DNA of 64,000 nucleotides from JBDSKH01 sp050245915 (GCA_050245915.1 JBFWWZ010000001.1:110732-174731); one strand, 5' to 3'. Positions 26,363 through 34,729 are shown, counted from the first letter of the stretch. The notes: a model not told the origin generated them from the letters alone. Made by a program: numbers and translations.

Positions 26363-26431
26363 GCGGCGAGCGTAGCGAACGGAGGAGCGGCGCCGCCCTC
26401 TGGGATGGGGCGACGCCGCGCGTGTGGGCGG

Positions 26432-26437
26432 TAGCCT
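26432..26437 (+). promoter_or_regulatory. -10 box (TAGCCT) of the zwf-like gene, leaderless
   Basis: Ends 6 nt before the ATG at 26444; no Shine-Dalgarno sequence. Confidence 0.45.
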
Positions 26438-26443
26438 CGCCGT

Positions 26444-27814
26444 ATGGCTTCCGCGCCGATCGACACGCTCGTGATCCTCGGCGCGAGCGGCGACCTCACC
26501 TCGCGACTGCTGCTCCCGGGCCTCGGTTCGCTGCTCGCGTCTTCGCGCGGTCGCATCATGCAGGTGATCGGCGTGGACCGTGAGCCGGTGACGGATGCCG
26601 CCTGGCGCTCCAAGGTCACCCGCGCCTTCGCGGGCACCCCCTCCGCCCTCGGGAAGAAGGTCGCCGCCCAGAGCATCTACCTGCGCGGAGACGCCACCTC
26701 GGCGGACGACCTCGCCCGCGCCCTCGACGCCGCCACCGGACGAGTCGCCCTGTACTTCGCGATCCCCCCGGCGATCGCGTTGCTGGCCTGCAAGACCCTC
26801 GCCACGATGACCCTCCCCGACGGGATCGTGCTCGCCCTGGAGAAGCCGTTCGGATCGGACGCCGGCTCCGCCGCCGCCCTCAACCGCCTGCTCGAGACGA
26901 TGGTTCCCGAGGAGCAGGTGTTCCGCGTCGACCACTTCCTCGGCAAGTCGACGGTGCTCAACCTGATCGGACTCCGGTTCGCGAACCGGCTCTTCGAGCC
27001 GCTGCTCTCCGCCCAGAACGTCGAGCGCGTTGAGCTGCTCATCGAAGAGGACCTGGCACTCGAAGGCCGGGCCGGGTACTACGACCACGCGGGTGCGCTG
27101 AAGGACATGATCCAGAGCCACCTGCTGCTGGTGCTCGCGCTCGCCACGATGGAGCCGCCGTCGAGCGTCGGCTCCGAAGACCTGCGGGGTGCGATGGCGC
27201 AGGTGCTGCGCGCCACCCGGCCGTGGAAGAAGAACGGCACCGCATCCCGTCGTGCCCGCTACACGGCGGGCACCGTCGGCCGCCGCAAGCTGCCGGCCTA
27301 CACCGCCGAGCCGGGGGTGGTGCCGTCCCGGCGCACCGAGACGCTCGCCGAGATGACCGTCGCCGTCGACACGTGGCGCTGGGCGGGAGTGCCGTTCGTG
27401 CTCCGGTCCGGCAAAGCGCTCGGGCAGCCCCGGCAGGATCTGGTCTTCCACTTCCGCGACGTGCCGCAGCTGCCGACCGGGTTCCACGGGCCGGCGACGG
27501 GGGCGCAGCTGCGCATCGGGATCAAGCCCGCAACCCTCGACATGGACCTCGTCACCAACGGCCGCGACAACCCGTTCGACCTGGAGCACGACGTGCTGCA
27601 CGCCGAGTTCGGGCCGAGCGAGCTCAGTGCCTACGGAGAGGTGCTCGCCGAGCTCTGCACGGGCGACCCGACGCTCTCCGTGCGCGGCGACATCGCCGAG
27701 CAGTGCTGGAGGATCGTCTCGCCCGTGCTCGACGCGTGGCGCCGCGATGCGGTGAGACTCGACACCTACCCGGCGGGCTCGCGTGGCCCGTCCTCGTGGA
27801 AGGGAATCCCGTGA
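26444..27814 (+). CDS. zwf: Glucose-6-phosphate dehydrogenase
   Basis: 456-aa NADP-dependent enzyme of the oxidative pentose-phosphate pathway. Rossmann motif ILGASGDLTSRLLLPGL, substrate/catalytic motif FRVDHFLGK (His in HFLGK region), and LKDMIQSHLLLVLALA. It is shorter than the canonical ~510-aa enzyme and stands alone, away from tal/tkt/opcA, so it is probably a second, divergent zwf paralogue rather than the pathway operon copy. Leaderless. Stop overlaps the GNAT gene start (GTGA). Confidence 0.88.
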   Translation: MASAPIDTLVILGASGDLTSRLLLPGLGSLLASSRGRIMQVIGVDREPVTDAAWRSKVTRAFAGTPSALGKKVAAQSIYLRGDATSADDLARALDAATGRVALYFAIPPAIALLACKTLATMTLPDGIVLALEKPFGSDAGSAAALNRLLETMVPEEQVFRVDHFLGKSTVLNLIGLRFANRLFEPLLSAQNVERVELLIEEDLALEGRAGYYDHAGALKDMIQSHLLLVLALATMEPPSSVGSEDLRGAMAQVLRATRPWKKNGTASRRARYTAGTVGRRKLPAYTAEPGVVPSRRTETLAEMTVAVDTWRWAGVPFVLRSGKALGQPRQDLVFHFRDVPQLPTGFHGPATGAQLRIGIKPATLDMDLVTNGRDNPFDLEHDVLHAEFGPSELSAYGEVLAELCTGDPTLSVRGDIAEQCWRIVSPVLDAWRRDAVRLDTYPAGSRGPSSWKGIP

Positions 27815-28344
27815 CCCCTCTGCCTGTGGTCGAGGTGGTGGCCGCGTCCGCCGCCGACCTCACCGTGCTCGCCACCGACCGTGCCGCCTTCGCCAAGCGG
27901 ATGGGGTCGCCGGCTCCCGGCGGCTGGCCGGAGTTCCCCGAGGCGATCGGTTTCACGATCAACCGCCTCACCACCCACCCGCAGGAGTCGGAGTGGTGGA
28001 TGCACTTCTTCTTCGTCAACGGGCTGCTCGTCGGCTCCGGCGGTTTCGTCGGGCGGCCGCGGCACGGTCAGGCCGAGATCGGCTACGAGATCGCGCCCGG
28101 TTTCCGGCACCGCCATTACGGCACCGGTGCCGCCTACGCGCTGACTGCGAAGGCTTTCGACTCGGGGGAGGTGCGCTCGGTGATCGCCCACACCCTCCCT
28201 TTCGACAACCCGTCGACGAAGGTGCTCGAGACTGTCGGCTTCCTCAACGAGGGCGAGGTGAAGGATCCGGGTCAGGGCACGGTGTGGCGCTGGCGGATCG
28301 ACAGGACCGCGTTCGCCGCGGCGCCCGTCCCGGGTGAGGGCTGA
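27811..28344 (+). CDS. GNAT family N-acetyltransferase, RimJ/RimL-like
   Basis: 177 aa. GNAT fold with the acetyl-CoA loop PGFRHRHYGTGAAYALTA and the C-terminal DNPSTKVLETVGFLNEGE. Start GTG 27811, overlapping the zwf stop by 4 bp, so it is co-transcribed with zwf. Substrate unknown; RimJ/RimL-like proteins acetylate N-termini of proteins or small amines. Confidence 0.85.
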   Translation: MTPLPVVEVVAASAADLTVLATDRAAFAKRMGSPAPGGWPEFPEAIGFTINRLTTHPQESEWWMHFFFVNGLLVGSGGFVGRPRHGQAEIGYEIAPGFRHRHYGTGAAYALTAKAFDSGEVRSVIAHTLPFDNPSTKVLETVGFLNEGEVKDPGQGTVWRWRIDRTAFAAAPVPGEG

Positions 28345-28353
28345 GCCCCGCCG

Positions 28354-28794
28354 TCACTCGCCGCGGAGCATCGCGACGGCCTTCTGCACCCGACGTGTCC
28401 GCGTCTCCTCCGCCTTCGCCTCGGTGATCGCCCGCACGTGCTCTTTGCGATGGCTGTAGGCGAGCTTCTCCCACGCCGCCGCCGCGACCGGGTCGGCCGC
28501 CAGCGCCTCCGCGAGCGCGGGCGGCACGTCGACCTCGCGCGGGGCGTCGTCGCGCACGATCGTGATCTGCACCACCTGGCCACCGGTGACGCCCGACGCG
28601 GCGCGATGCTCGGCGCTGACGCCGACGAGGTTCTTCCCGCCCATCACCGCCGTCGTGTTGCGGTAGCTGTAGCCGCCGTCGATCGTGACGATCACCGGCA
28701 CCCGCTTGCCGCCGAGTTCCGCGACCACCTCGTCGGGGATCTCGATCCCGACGTTGTTGCCGTTCTGCAGCAGGGTGGTGGTGAACGTGCTCAT
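28354..28794 (-). CDS. DUF1905/YdeI (OmpD-associated) family protein
   Basis: 146 aa. The N-terminal part has the DUF1905 small beta-barrel (GIEIPDEVVAELGGKRVPVI, VTIDGGYSYRNTT); the C-terminal part has the YdeI/OmpD-associated helix (PVAAAAWEKLAYSHRKEHVR). Function unknown. The last of four overlapping genes (ArsR, SRPBCC, hydrolase, this one), each overlapping the previous by 4 bp. Confidence 0.85.
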   Translation of the reverse strand: MSTFTTTLLQNGNNVGIEIPDEVVAELGGKRVPVIVTIDGGYSYRNTTAVMGGKNLVGVSAEHRAASGVTGGQVVQITIVRDDAPREVDVPPALAEALAADPVAAAAWEKLAYSHRKEHVRAITEAKAEETRTRRVQKAVAMLRGE

Positions 28795-29573
28795 GCCAGG
28801 AATTCTGTCAGCACCGGGTGCAGGGCGGCGGGGGCCACGTTGTGCGTCTGACCGTCCAGGATGCGGTGCTGCGCCCCGGGGATCGTGGCGGCCACCCTGC
28901 GGTTGCCCTCCGCCATCTCGGTCGCCGCTTTCGAGCCCCACACCACCATTGTCGGGACGCCGATCTTCGCGAGCTCGCCGGCCGGCACCTCGAAGTCTCC
29001 GCCCATGACGCGGGCGTCGTAGCGGATCGTCGGGCCGGTGGCTTTCAGCTTCCTCCAGTTGGAGCCCATGAGCCGGAACATCAGCGGCATGAAGAAGGGG
29101 GCGCCGATCATCTTCGTCATGAAGTAGTCGACCATCTTGTCGCCCCGGCCGGCGGCGGCGAGGGCGTCGAGGTCGGCGACGTAGTCGCGCCCTCCGCGCA
29201 GCCCCACCCACGGCGCCTCATACCCGACGAGCTTGCGCATCGTCACCCCGACCGCCGCGGCCCGGTAGGCGAGACCCGCCCCCGATGAGAAGCCGAGCAC
29301 GAAGGCGTCGCCGCCCACGGCATCCAGGACCGCGCGCAGGTCGTCGATCTCGAGCCGCACGTCGTAGGTGGAGCTGTCACCGCTCTCGCCCCGACCGCGC
29401 CGGTCGTAGGCGACGACGGTGAACTCGCCTTTCAGCTCCTGCGTGAACGGTTGCGCGGGGCCGAAGTCGCGGTAGCACATGGCGCCGTCGACGAGCACGA
29501 GCACCGGCCCCGAGCCCTCGCGGGAGAACGCGATGCGGGTGCCGTCGGATGAGGTCGCGAACTCGGTGGTCAC
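28791..29573 (-). CDS. Alpha/beta hydrolase
   Basis: 260 aa with an alpha/beta hydrolase fold: VVAYDRRGRGESGDSS, nucleophile elbow VLGFSSGAGLAYRA, acid region VPTMVVWGSKA, and catalytic His in LDGQTHNVAP. Serine hydrolase of unknown substrate. GTG start overlapping the SRPBCC gene stop by 4 bp; belongs to the ArsR-controlled operon. Confidence 0.87.
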   Translation of the reverse strand: MTTEFATSSDGTRIAFSREGSGPVLVLVDGAMCYRDFGPAQPFTQELKGEFTVVAYDRRGRGESGDSSTYDVRLEIDDLRAVLDAVGGDAFVLGFSSGAGLAYRAAAVGVTMRKLVGYEAPWVGLRGGRDYVADLDALAAAGRGDKMVDYFMTKMIGAPFFMPLMFRLMGSNWRKLKATGPTIRYDARVMGGDFEVPAGELAKIGVPTMVVWGSKAATEMAEGNRRVAATIPGAQHRILDGQTHNVAPAALHPVLTEFLA

Positions 29574-30040
29574 AGTGCGGCGTCCAGCTTGAGGAACGAC
29601 TCGTTCCAGCCGTCGACGGTCATGTCGCGGAACTCCGCGGTGAACGGACCCTGGTGCAGCGTCATCCGGGTCTTGTCGCCGTGGTCGTGCAGCCAGATGC
29701 GCAGCCGGATGGGGCTGTGCCCGTCGGGCGTCATCTGCTCGCCGGCGGTCTCCTCGCCTTCGAGGTACTCGGGCGGGATCACGGTGACGATCCGGGCGCG
29801 GATGGGGTAGTGCTCGCCGTTCTCGTTGTCGACCATGTCGAGGTCCCAGCGGCCGCCGGGGTGCAGTTGAACGCTGACGGTGTCGGCGGGGACGTGCACG
29901 TTCGACGGACCGAACCATGTCGCCAGGTACTCGGGCTCGGTGATGAACTTCCACACCACGTCGCGGGGCGCGTTGAACGCCCGGGTGATGAACACGTCGG
30001 TGTCGAGAGCCTGGGGGATCTCGGGGACGGTGTCGCTCAT
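29570..30040 (-). CDS. SRPBCC (AHSA1-like) domain protein
   Basis: 156 aa with the AHSA1/START-like pattern: FITRAFNAPRDVVWKFITEP, YLATWFGPSNV, GGRWDLDMVDNENGE and the C-terminal DGWNESFLKLDAAL. Such proteins bind hydrophobic ligands and are often encoded next to ArsR regulators, as here. The ATG overlaps the arsR-like stop by 4 bp. Confidence 0.88.
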   Translation of the reverse strand: MSDTVPEIPQALDTDVFITRAFNAPRDVVWKFITEPEYLATWFGPSNVHVPADTVSVQLHPGGRWDLDMVDNENGEHYPIRARIVTVIPPEYLEGEETAGEQMTPDGHSPIRLRIWLHDHGDKTRMTLHQGPFTAEFRDMTVDGWNESFLKLDAAL

Positions 30041-30447
30041 TTCTCTTCCTTTTCCTGTTCGGTGGTCTGGTCGTTCGCGGTGGTCGAGCCGTTTCCGGTG
30101 GTCGAGCCTGTCGAGACTGCCATGTACTCGGCGAGGGCCCGATCCAGGCGGTCGAAGCTCTCGTTCCAGAAGTCCTTGTACTTCTGCATCCACTCGTTCG
30201 CCTCCTTCAGCGGCCGGGCCTCGAGGTGGCTGTACCGGGAGGTGGCGACCCGGCTGCGCGAGATCAGACCCGCGCCTTCGAGCACCTTGAGGTGCTTGCT
30301 GACGGCGGGCTGGCTGATCGCGAACGGCTCGGCGAGTTCGGCGACGCTGGCGTCACCCTCCATGAGCCGCATCAGGATGCTGCGCCGCGTCGGATCTGCG
30401 AGCGCCGAGAACACGGCGCTCAGCTCGTCGACCTCGGTGCTGCCCAT
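30037..30447 (-). CDS. ArsR family transcriptional regulator
   Basis: 136 aa. Winged-helix domain at residues 5-90: VFSALADPTRRSILMRLMEG, DNA-binding helix ISQPAVSKHLKVLEGAGLIS. No CxC metal site is seen, so it is of the SRPBCC-linked type rather than a metal sensor. The C-terminal 30 residues (VSTGSTTGNGSTTANDQTTE) are low-complexity and encoded by copies of the GGTGGTCGAG...TGTCGAGAC repeat. Start ATG 30447 with GGGAGG upstream. First gene of a four-gene operon. Confidence 0.88.
   Translation of the reverse strand: MGSTEVDELSAVFSALADPTRRSILMRLMEGDASVAELAEPFAISQPAVSKHLKVLEGAGLISRSRVATSRYSHLEARPLKEANEWMQKYKDFWNESFDRLDRALAEYMAVSTGSTTGNGSTTANDQTTEQEKEEK
30062..30118. repeat. GGTGGTCGAG-type repeat units inside the arsR-like gene
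   Basis: Three partial units: GGTGGTCTGGTCGTT, GGTGGTCGAGCCGTT and GGTGGTCGAGCCTGTCGAGAC. The last is a complete small palindromic unit. They encode the Ser/Thr-rich tail of the regulator. Confidence 0.55.
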
Positions 30448-30458
30448 TTCATAACCTC

Positions 30459-30474
30459 CCGGTTTGATAACCGG
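30459..30474. promoter_or_regulatory. Inverted repeat upstream of the arsR-like gene, likely operator
   Basis: CCGGTT-TGAT-AACCGG, perfect 6-bp arms with a 4-bp centre, 12 bp upstream of the regulator's ATG. On the minus strand a -10-like TAACTT lies just upstream of it, so a bound ArsR dimer would block elongation or initiation. Confidence 0.55.
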
Positions 30475-30611
30475 TAAGTTACACACGCGCGCGCAACCTG
30501 TCAACCCTGTGCCGAATACAGGAGACTTTCGGCGCCGCGTGTTCGCGAACCAGTCGATGCCTGGCACGACATGCTCCACCGCTGGAATCTCCTGCATTTC
30601 GTCCACGCCGC

Positions 30612-30617
30612 TAGGGT
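30612..30617 (+). promoter_or_regulatory. -10 box (TAGGGT) of the 57-aa membrane protein gene
   Basis: Ends 6 nt before the ATG at 30624; leaderless pattern. Confidence 0.4.
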
Positions 30618-30623
30618 GAGGGC

Positions 30624-30797
30624 ATGAAGGTCTTCGCGTTCCTGGTCGCGCTCGTGTTCTTCGTCGGCTCGCTCCTGCTCTTCGGCTACGCCTTCGCCGC
30701 CGGCCCGGGCTGGAACATGGCGCTGTTCTTCGGCGGCCTCCTCGGCGTGGCGATCGCGCTCGCGATCCCGTTCCATCTGCTCGAGAAGTTCGACTAG
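30624..30797 (+). CDS. 57-aa membrane protein, function unknown
   Basis: Short gene with two hydrophobic helices: MKVFAFLVALVFFVGSLLLF near residues 3-25 and WNMALFFGGLLGVAIALAIP near 30-50, ending HLLEKFD. It has strong GC third positions and a -10 box 6 nt upstream of the ATG, which supports a real leaderless gene. No family recognised. Confidence 0.65.
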   Translation: MKVFAFLVALVFFVGSLLLFGYAFAAGPGWNMALFFGGLLGVAIALAIPFHLLEKFD

Positions 30798-30831
30798 CAG
30801 TCACCGGTCACGAGCGCTCCGAACACCCGAC

Positions 30832-31305
30832 ATGGCATCCACCGCGCGAGTCGAAGGATTCGCACCCGCGAAGCCGGATCGCACCTTCGCGATCATGACG
30901 CCGAGCGACCCGACCCGCTTCTACCCGCGGTTCGGCCCGATCCCCGCGGTGGTGAAGCTCGAGGATCAGACGGGTGACTGGGATGCAGTCGGCCAGAGCC
31001 GCAGGCTCACCCTCTCCGACGGGGGCACGTTCATCGAACGGCTGAAGATCGTCGATCCGCCCCGCCGGTTCGCGTATCAGCTCACCGACTTCACCGGGTT
31101 CTTCGGCACCCTGGTCGCGTTCGCCGACGCCGAGTGGGACTTCGACGCCAACGTCGAGGGCACCCGGATCCGCTGGACCTACACGTTCCACGCGCAGCCC
31201 AAGCGCGGCTGGATCGTGCGTGTCATCGTGGTGCTCTGGTGGGGGCGCTACATGAAGCGCGTGCTGCCCGCGCTCATCGACGAGGTGCGCCGCCTGTCCG
31301 ACTGA
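30832..31305 (+). CDS. SRPBCC/polyketide-cyclase-like protein
   Basis: 157 aa. START-like pattern: a hydrophobic N-terminal strand, MTPSDPTRFYPRFGPIPAVV, GTFIERLKIVDPPRRFAYQL, and a C-terminal helix RYMKRVLPALIDEVRRLSD. The ligand is unknown. 34 bp after the 57-aa gene, so co-transcription is possible. Start ATG 30832; no strong ribosome-binding site. Confidence 0.75.
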   Translation: MASTARVEGFAPAKPDRTFAIMTPSDPTRFYPRFGPIPAVVKLEDQTGDWDAVGQSRRLTLSDGGTFIERLKIVDPPRRFAYQLTDFTGFFGTLVAFADAEWDFDANVEGTRIRWTYTFHAQPKRGWIVRVIVVLWWGRYMKRVLPALIDEVRRLSD

Positions 31306-31327
31306 GCCCGGATCCCGACCGAGACTG

Positions 31328-31819
31328 TCAGGCCGCCTGCAGCACCCGACCGGTGAACGCCTCGAGCCGAGCCGCCAGCCCCGCGGCGCGGGAGGCGACC
31401 ACCTGGGCAGGCGACGGCTGCATGTCCAGGGGCGGGGGCGCGATCCTGATCAGCAGGGAGCAGGCCAGGTCGGCGCAGATGTAGGTGCCGACCGAGTCGC
31501 CGCGGCGCCCCGCCTCTCCCGCACGGGCTGCGGAGAACATGGTCACCTGGCTGGCCGGCTGAGGGGTGTTGCAGAGCGAGCAGATCGCCGACCCCGCCTG
31601 CAGACGTGTGGCGGCGGCGCGCAGCACGATGCCGACCGGGGAGCCGTCGCGCCAGGCGACGAGGTAGCCCCGCGAGGGCGAGCCCGGGTCGCGCCAGCCG
31701 AGGTACTCCCGGTCTTCCCACACCATCTCGTGCAGTCCCGGCATCGGCATGTGCTCTGCCTCACCGGGTGCGGCGTTCACCAGCGAGCCCCGGATGTCGT
31801 CCTCGGTCAGCGGCTTCAT
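31328..31819 (-). CDS. FBP-domain (FusB-like) EF-G-binding protein
   Basis: 163 aa. The C-terminal treble-clef zinc finger is visible as CSLCN and, about 30 residues later, CADLAC. The FBP domain is shared with FusB/FusC, which bind elongation factor G and rescue ribosomes from fusidic acid. Here a general EF-G-binding or translation-stress role is inferred; resistance is not implied. Convergent with the SRPBCC gene (22 bp between the stops). Confidence 0.82.
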   Translation of the reverse strand: MKPLTEDDIRGSLVNAAPGEAEHMPMPGLHEMVWEDREYLGWRDPGSPSRGYLVAWRDGSPVGIVLRAAATRLQAGSAICSLCNTPQPASQVTMFSAARAGEAGRRGDSVGTYICADLACSLLIRIAPPPLDMQPSPAQVVASRAAGLAARLEAFTGRVLQAA

Positions 31820-31873
31820 GGTGCGTTCCAGCGTAAGCCGCTGCGCCGCCCGACGCCTGCCCCGCGCCGGGAA

Positions 31874-32515
31874 TCAGAGGCCGCGCTCGACCATGTCGAT
31901 CAGGGCCGTGGCCGCGTGCCGCAGTGTCGCCTCATCGAGATCGCGCAACGGTCCCTGGAGGTGCAGCATGGCGAGCCCGTGCACCGACGACCAGGCGATC
32001 AGCTCGGCGCCCGCCCGGCGCTCCGCCGGCATGAGCCCGGTGGCGACCATCTCGTCGAGCGCAATGCCGAGAAGCTGGAATGGCGTGCGACCTCCGGGCC
32101 CGGCCTTCGCGGGGCTGAACGCCTGGTCGAGATTCGAGGGCACGGTGAAGGCGGCGCGGAAGAGTCCGGGCTCGTCGCGCGCGAACCGCAGGTATCCCAT
32201 GCCGACGGCGCGGAGGTGTGCGCGCGCGGTCTCAGCCGCGGACCCGGCCGGAACGGCATCCCATTCGGCCTCGATCGCGGCTGCGGAGGCGCCGGACGCG
32301 GTGTCGCTGACGGCCGCGACGAGCGCCTCCCGGTCGGCGAAGTGCCGGTACGCCGCGTTGGGGGAGACCCCGGCCCGGCGGGTCGCCTCCCGCAGCACCA
32401 CAGCATCCGGCCCGCCTTCGCGCGCCATGGCCACACCAGCGTCGAGGAGCGCCTGGTGCAGCGCACCGTGCCGGTAGGTGCCGCGCTGCTGGACGGCGCT
32501 GTGGTCGTGTGTCAT
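31874..32515 (-). CDS. TetR family transcriptional regulator
   Basis: 213 aa. N-terminal HTH: ALLDAGVAMAREGGPDAVVL, then REATRRAGVSPNAAYRHFAD; the C-terminal ligand domain contains LRAVGMGYLRFARDEPGLFR (TetR_C WHG type). ATG at 32515; its -10 box (TACGCT on the minus strand, 32523-32528) gives a leaderless mRNA and lies inside a palindrome, pointing to autoregulation. Divergent from the VOC gene, its likely target. Confidence 0.9.
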   Translation of the reverse strand: MTHDHSAVQQRGTYRHGALHQALLDAGVAMAREGGPDAVVLREATRRAGVSPNAAYRHFADREALVAAVSDTASGASAAAIEAEWDAVPAGSAAETARAHLRAVGMGYLRFARDEPGLFRAAFTVPSNLDQAFSPAKAGPGGRTPFQLLGIALDEMVATGLMPAERRAGAELIAWSSVHGLAMLHLQGPLRDLDEATLRHAATALIDMVERGL

Positions 32516-32532
32516 TGTGGACAGCGTACACA
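32516..32532. promoter_or_regulatory. 17-bp imperfect palindrome between tetR-like and VOC genes
   Basis: TGTGGAC-AGC-GTACACA: 7-bp arms with one mismatch. It abuts the TetR start codon and covers that gene's -10 box, as expected of a TetR operator. Confidence 0.55.
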
Positions 32533-32549
32533 TGGCGAAGGGGCCTGGG

Positions 32550-32927
32550 ATGATCACGAAAACCGGCGTACTGAGCGGAATGTCCACCGACGACCTCGCC
32601 GCAACGGCGGCGTTCTACCGTGACACGCTCGGCTTCGAGGTCGAACAGACGCCGAACGGCCTCTCCGTCCGCAGCGGCGAGCAGCGGTTCTTCATCTACC
32701 CCAAGCCGAATCACCATCCGGCCACCTACACCGCCGTGTACATCGAGGTGCCCGACATCGACGCGGCCGTCGACGAGCTGGCCGCCGCCGGCGTCGAACT
32801 CGAGCGCTACGAGGGGCTCAACCAGGACGAGAAGGGCGTCTCACGCGGCCTCGCCACGGGCGACGGGCCCGACATCGCGTGGTTCACCGACCCGGCCGGC
32901 AACATCCTCGCGGTGCTGCACGGGTGA
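32550..32927 (+). CDS. VOC family (glyoxalase-like) protein
   Basis: 125 aa with a VOC fold: TDDLAATAAFYRDTLGFEVE, HPATYTAVYIEVPDIDAAVD, and the terminal AWFTDPAGNILAVLHG with the metal-ligand-like acidic region. Ligand or reaction unknown; divergently transcribed from a TetR regulator. Start ATG 32550 chosen because GAAGGGG lies 6 nt upstream; an in-frame ATG at 32532 sits in the operator. Confidence 0.85.
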   Translation: MITKTGVLSGMSTDDLAATAAFYRDTLGFEVEQTPNGLSVRSGEQRFFIYPKPNHHPATYTAVYIEVPDIDAAVDELAAAGVELERYEGLNQDEKGVSRGLATGDGPDIAWFTDPAGNILAVLHG

Positions 32928-32937
32928 CGCCGTCCGC

Positions 32938-32943
32938 TTGAAT
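32938..32943 (+). promoter_or_regulatory. -10 box (TTGAAT) of the methyltransferase gene
   Basis: Ends 6 nt before the GTG at 32950; leaderless pattern. Confidence 0.35.
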
Positions 32944-32949
32944 GGTGCG

Positions 32950-34470
32950 GTGGATGCCGCCGCGATCCGAGCCCTGCGCGCCGACCTCGATGCGGCTCAC
33001 TTCACCGTCGAACGACTGACGGCGCTGTGGGGGCCCGTCGCCGAGGCCGCGCTCGAGCGCGGCGACCGCGTCCCGGCCGTGCGCGCGCTGCGCGACGACA
33101 CCGCGGCCGCCGTGCTGGCGCGCCTCTTCGTGCTCGGTCTCGACGCCGACCCGGTCTCGGCGGCCGCGGCACTGCCGTCTCTGGGACTCGACGGTGCCGC
33201 ATCCCTCGGGCTGCTCGACGTCGGCGGTCCTCGGGTGCTGCCGCTGCTCGACCTGCGGCCGTACTCGTTCCTCGATCCACGCGGGACGGGTCGCTGGTGG
33301 ATCGCCAGCGACCTCGGCGAGATCGCCACCGGCCGGCCCCTCCGCACCGATCACGTGCTCGGGGTCGGCGGAGCCTCCGTCACCCTGTCGGGGCTGCTGC
33401 TGCCCGGCCCCGTCGACACCGCGCTCGACCTCGGGACCGGCTGCGGCATCCAGGCCCTGCATCTGGCGCGGGAGGCGCGCCGGGTGGTGGCGACCGACAT
33501 CTCGCAGCGCGCCCTCGACCTGGCGGCGCTGAACGCGGCCCTGAACGGGGTCGACACGATCGAGTTCCGGCGGGGCAGCCTGTTCGAGCCGGTCGCCGAC
33601 GAACGGTTCGACCGCGTGGTGTCGAACCCGCCGTTCGTGATCACACCGCGGCGGGACGACGTGCCCGAATACGAGTACCGGGACGGCGGCGCGGTGGGCG
33701 ACGCGATCGTCTCCGGGATCGTCGGATCCGTGGCCGAGCACCTCGTGCCGGGCGGGGTCGCCCAGCTGCTCGGCAACTGGGAGTACCGCGACACCGAAGA
33801 CGGCTTGCAGCGCGCCATCGGCTGGACCGACCCGGGCGGCCTGGATGCCTGGATCGTCGAACGCGAGACCCTCGACCCGGCGCGCTACGCCGAGACCTGG
33901 ATCCGCGACGGCGGCACGCAGCCGTCGAGCCCCGGCTACGAGGCGCTCGTCGGCGCCTGGCTCGACGACTTCGCGAGCCGCGGTGTGACGGGCATCGGCT
34001 TCGGCTACCTGCTGCTGCGCCGGCCCGAGGGCGACAGGATGCTGCGCCGGGCCGAGCGCCTCGACGCCCCGCTCGGCGACGGGTCGGCCCTCGGCGCGCA
34101 CCTGGCGTCGGTGCTGGCTGCGCACGACGCGGTCTCGGCTCTCGACGATGCGGGCGTGCTCGCGCTCCATCCGGTGGTCGCGCCCGACGTGACCGAGGAA
34201 CGCAGCCACTGGCCGGGCGACGAGCATCCGACCGTGATCACGCTGCGGCAGGGCGGCGGGTTCCACCGCGAGCTGCCGGTGGGCACCGCACTCGCCGCCG
34301 TCGTCGGCGCCTGCGACGGGGAGCTCAGCCTGGGCGCGATCCTCGGGGCGGTGGCCAGCATCCTGGACGCGGACGTCGACGCGCTCGCCGCCGAGATCGT
34401 GCCGCAGGTGCGGGAGCTCGCGATCGGCGGGCTGCTGTCGGTGGGCGAGCCGGACGAGAACGGGGGGTAG
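32950..34470 (+). CDS. Class I SAM-dependent methyltransferase, RlmG/PrmC-like, three-domain
   Basis: 506 aa. A helical N-terminal domain of about 140 residues, then a methyltransferase core with motif I ALDLGTGCGIQALHLARE, motif II VVATDISQRALDLAALN and the N6/N5-type catalytic motif RVVSNPPFVITP, then a C-terminal beta-rich extension of about 200 residues. NPPF indicates methylation of an amino or amide nitrogen on nucleic acid or protein. The exact target is unknown. Start GTG 32950, 23 bp after the VOC gene. Confidence 0.85.
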   Translation: MDAAAIRALRADLDAAHFTVERLTALWGPVAEAALERGDRVPAVRALRDDTAAAVLARLFVLGLDADPVSAAAALPSLGLDGAASLGLLDVGGPRVLPLLDLRPYSFLDPRGTGRWWIASDLGEIATGRPLRTDHVLGVGGASVTLSGLLLPGPVDTALDLGTGCGIQALHLAREARRVVATDISQRALDLAALNAALNGVDTIEFRRGSLFEPVADERFDRVVSNPPFVITPRRDDVPEYEYRDGGAVGDAIVSGIVGSVAEHLVPGGVAQLLGNWEYRDTEDGLQRAIGWTDPGGLDAWIVERETLDPARYAETWIRDGGTQPSSPGYEALVGAWLDDFASRGVTGIGFGYLLLRRPEGDRMLRRAERLDAPLGDGSALGAHLASVLAAHDAVSALDDAGVLALHPVVAPDVTEERSHWPGDEHPTVITLRQGGGFHRELPVGTALAAVVGACDGELSLGAILGAVASILDADVDALAAEIVPQVRELAIGGLLSVGEPDENGG

Positions 34471-34510
34471 CCCCCTGTTCGATCCGTCGGCCGGCGCGCA
34501 GGCTGGGGTC

Positions 34511-34729
34511 ATGGCTGAACTCCGTCGACCCCAGACCGGACGTGTCATCGGAGGCGTGTGCGCGGCCATCGCGCACCGTTTCGGATGGGACGCCACCATC
34601 GTCCGCATCATCGCCGTGCTCTCCATCCTGCTGCCCGGACCGCAGGTGATCGCCTACCTGGTGGGCTGGATCCTCATCCCCGCCGAGCAGACGACGGCAG
34701 CACCGACCATCGCCCAGCCGTCTGCCTGA
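34511..34729 (+). CDS. PspC domain protein
   Basis: 72 aa. PspC pattern: RPQTGRVIGGVCAAIAHRFG, then VRIIAVLSILLPGPQVIAYL and VGWILIPAEQ. One or two membrane segments. PspC-type proteins act in envelope-stress responses; in actinobacteria short forms are common and uncharacterised. ATG start. Confidence 0.88.
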   Translation: MAELRRPQTGRVIGGVCAAIAHRFGWDATIVRIIAVLSILLPGPQVIAYLVGWILIPAEQTTAAPTIAQPSA

